DNA of 5,418 nucleotides, taken from NCBI GenBank assembly GCA_011046405.1, contig DSAR01000433.1:1-5418 (forward strand), given 5' to 3'. Shown piece by piece: positions 4,403 through 5,418 of the stretch; within the stretch, counting starts at the first letter, position 1; each line of letters starts with the position of its first letter. The translations under genes and the position numbers were made by a program. Source of the DNA: Chloroflexota bacterium (GTDB lineage: Bacteria; Chloroflexota; Anaerolineae; B4-G1). The notes beneath the pieces are model-generated. The model made no database searches. It was not told the origin of the DNA and was given only the letters and a program-made list of their open reading frames with translations.

Positions 4403-5418
4403 ATGAACAGGCTCCAAATCAAATCGATCCAAATGAAAATCGCGTTGTGGGCGGGAGCTTGTCTGCTGATGTTGGCTTTGGTCCTCACCGGTTACGGGGT
4501 GTGGCGATTGCGCACCCAGGCAATGAACAATGCCCAGGAGAGCGCCATCGCGCTGGCCAAGGCCGAAGCGGCCCAGATTCAGGCGGAGGTCGAGCTGGCG
4601 CTGGACGCGGCCCGCACCATGGCCCAGGCCCTGTCGGCCGTCAAGAGCCAGGACCTCGAACTGACCCGCGATCAGGTCAATGGGATGTTGAGGGAATTGA
4701 CCGTCAAAAATCCCGACTTCCTCGGTACCTGGACGATATGGGAACCGGACGCCTTCGACGGAAAGGACGCTGAGTACGTCGACGTGCATCCTTACGACGA
4801 GACCGGGCGTTTCATCGCCTATTGGAACCGGGACGATCAAGGGAACATCCAGGTCGAGACGCCGATGGATTACGAGGTCGAAGGTGTCGGCGACTACTAC
4901 CAGATCCCCAAGAAGACCCACGAGGAAACGGTCACCGAGCCCTACCTCTACCCGGTCCAGGGGAAAGATGTGCTGATGACGTCCGTGGTGGTGCCCATCA
5001 TGGCGAACGGCCAATTTCACGGCGTCGCCGGGGTCGATCTGGCACTCGATTTCTTCCAGACCCACGCCGACGACATCGACGCCTACGAGGGAAGCGCCAG
5101 ACTGATCCTGATCAGCCACGAAGGGACGTTGGCCGGTATGACAGGAAGCCCTGAGTCGGTCGGTAAAAACTTGAGCGAAATTGGCCATGACGTGGAAGAG
5201 TACGACGCCTATATTCAGAGAGGACGAGTGAGCTACGATGAAAGCGCTGACAGCGTCGCGGTATTTGTGCCAATCCAGTTCGGCCAGACAACGACCCCCT
5301 GGTCAGTGAATATCAGTATACCCACCGCCCAGATCAACGCCGAGGCGATCTCCGCCATGTGGTGGATGATCGGGATCGGCATCGTAGTGACCGGCGCTGC
5401 TCTGGCGCTGCTCTGGCT
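4403..5418 (+). CDS. dCache-domain membrane receptor, probable methyl-accepting chemotaxis protein (3' end outside window)
   Basis: 338 residues are visible, and the frame is open at the window end. A short basic N-terminus is followed by a transmembrane helix (about 15-34, LWAGACLLMLALVLTGYGVW). Next comes an extracytoplasmic region (about 35-317) that starts with an alanine-rich helix and continues as a double Cache domain. Typical parts of the membrane-distal module are NPDFLGTWTIWEPDAFDG (103-120), GRFIAYWNR (135-143), GDYYQIPKKT (163-172), EPYLYPVQGKDVLMTSVVVP (179-198) and GVAGVDLALD (207-216); the membrane-proximal module follows (about 230-308). A second membrane helix begins near 319. 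Family knowledge says this layout is usually followed by HAMP and a methyl-accepting signalling domain, so a chemoreceptor is likeliest; a histidine kinase or cyclase output cannot be excluded as the C-terminus is absent. The ligand is a small molecule bound in the distal Cache pocket; which one is unknown. Confidence 0.88.
   Translation, partial: MNRLQIKSIQMKIALWAGACLLMLALVLTGYGVWRLRTQAMNNAQESAIALAKAEAAQIQAEVELALDAARTMAQALSAVKSQDLELTRDQVNGMLRELTVKNPDFLGTWTIWEPDAFDGKDAEYVDVHPYDETGRFIAYWNRDDQGNIQVETPMDYEVEGVGDYYQIPKKTHEETVTEPYLYPVQGKDVLMTSVVVPIMANGQFHGVAGVDLALDFFQTHADDIDAYEGSARLILISHEGTLAGMTGSPESVGKNLSEIGHDVEEYDAYIQRGRVSYDESADSVAVFVPIQFGQTTTPWSVNISIPTAQINAEAISAMWWMIGIGIVVTGAALALLW

Noticed and set aside
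4367..5188. Long open frame of 273 codons on the minus strand opposite the receptor
   Set aside because: It lies wholly antisense to a clear dCache receptor with a strong ribosome site. Its openness follows from the G/C codon bias of the real gene, and its translation shows no recognisable domain.

Overview
The window carries four same-strand signal-transduction genes in two apparent transcription units. No phage, transposase, rRNA, tRNA or CRISPR feature was found. The coding regions are GC-rich with strong third-position G/C. The gaps are more AT-rich and hold families of short degenerate repeats (CACAGAGA arms, ATTCGTG arrays, TTGGAGGTT words, TTTTCAG tandems). That mix, together with a multi-sensor DegS/NarX-type kinase paired with a NarL-type regulator, suggests a free-living, motile, environmental Gram-negative-like or Chloroflexota-type bacterium. 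Chloroflexota (Anaerolineae/Ardenticatenia-like) is my best guess, but it is inference from style and not proven by any marker gene.

Layout. Bases 1-387 are non-coding. They hold an imperfect inverted-repeat element (1-122), scattered ATTCGTG repeats, a candidate extended -10 promoter (291-319) and a four-copy ATTCGTG array that would form most of the mRNA leader. Bases 388-2934 encode an 848-residue soluble hybrid kinase, REC-PAS-GAF-GAF-HisKA_3-HATPase. It is followed after 22 nt by a NarL/LuxR-type response regulator (2957-3610) whose Shine-Dalgarno lies inside a repeated TTGGAGGTT word. Bases 3611-3981 are a structure-rich gap with a very strong GC hairpin just after the regulator stop, further stems, an inverted repeat and a second extended -10 promoter. 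Bases 3982-4374 encode a small stand-alone receiver-like protein that has lost the metal-binding acidic pair. 28 nt later, from 4403 and running off the window end, is a membrane receptor with a periplasmic dCache sensor, most likely a methyl-accepting chemotaxis protein.

How they fit together. The first pair is a probable two-component system. Cytoplasmic signals are read by PAS and GAF domains, with an additional phospho-input through the N-terminal receiver, and the output is transcriptional through the HTH regulator. The second pair looks like a receptor operon in which a probably non-phosphorylatable pseudo-receiver is co-expressed with a chemoreceptor. The most interesting points are the pseudo-receiver/receptor pairing, the repeat-derived leader and ribosome-binding site, and the structured intergenic region. 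I see no clear evidence of a wholly new system.
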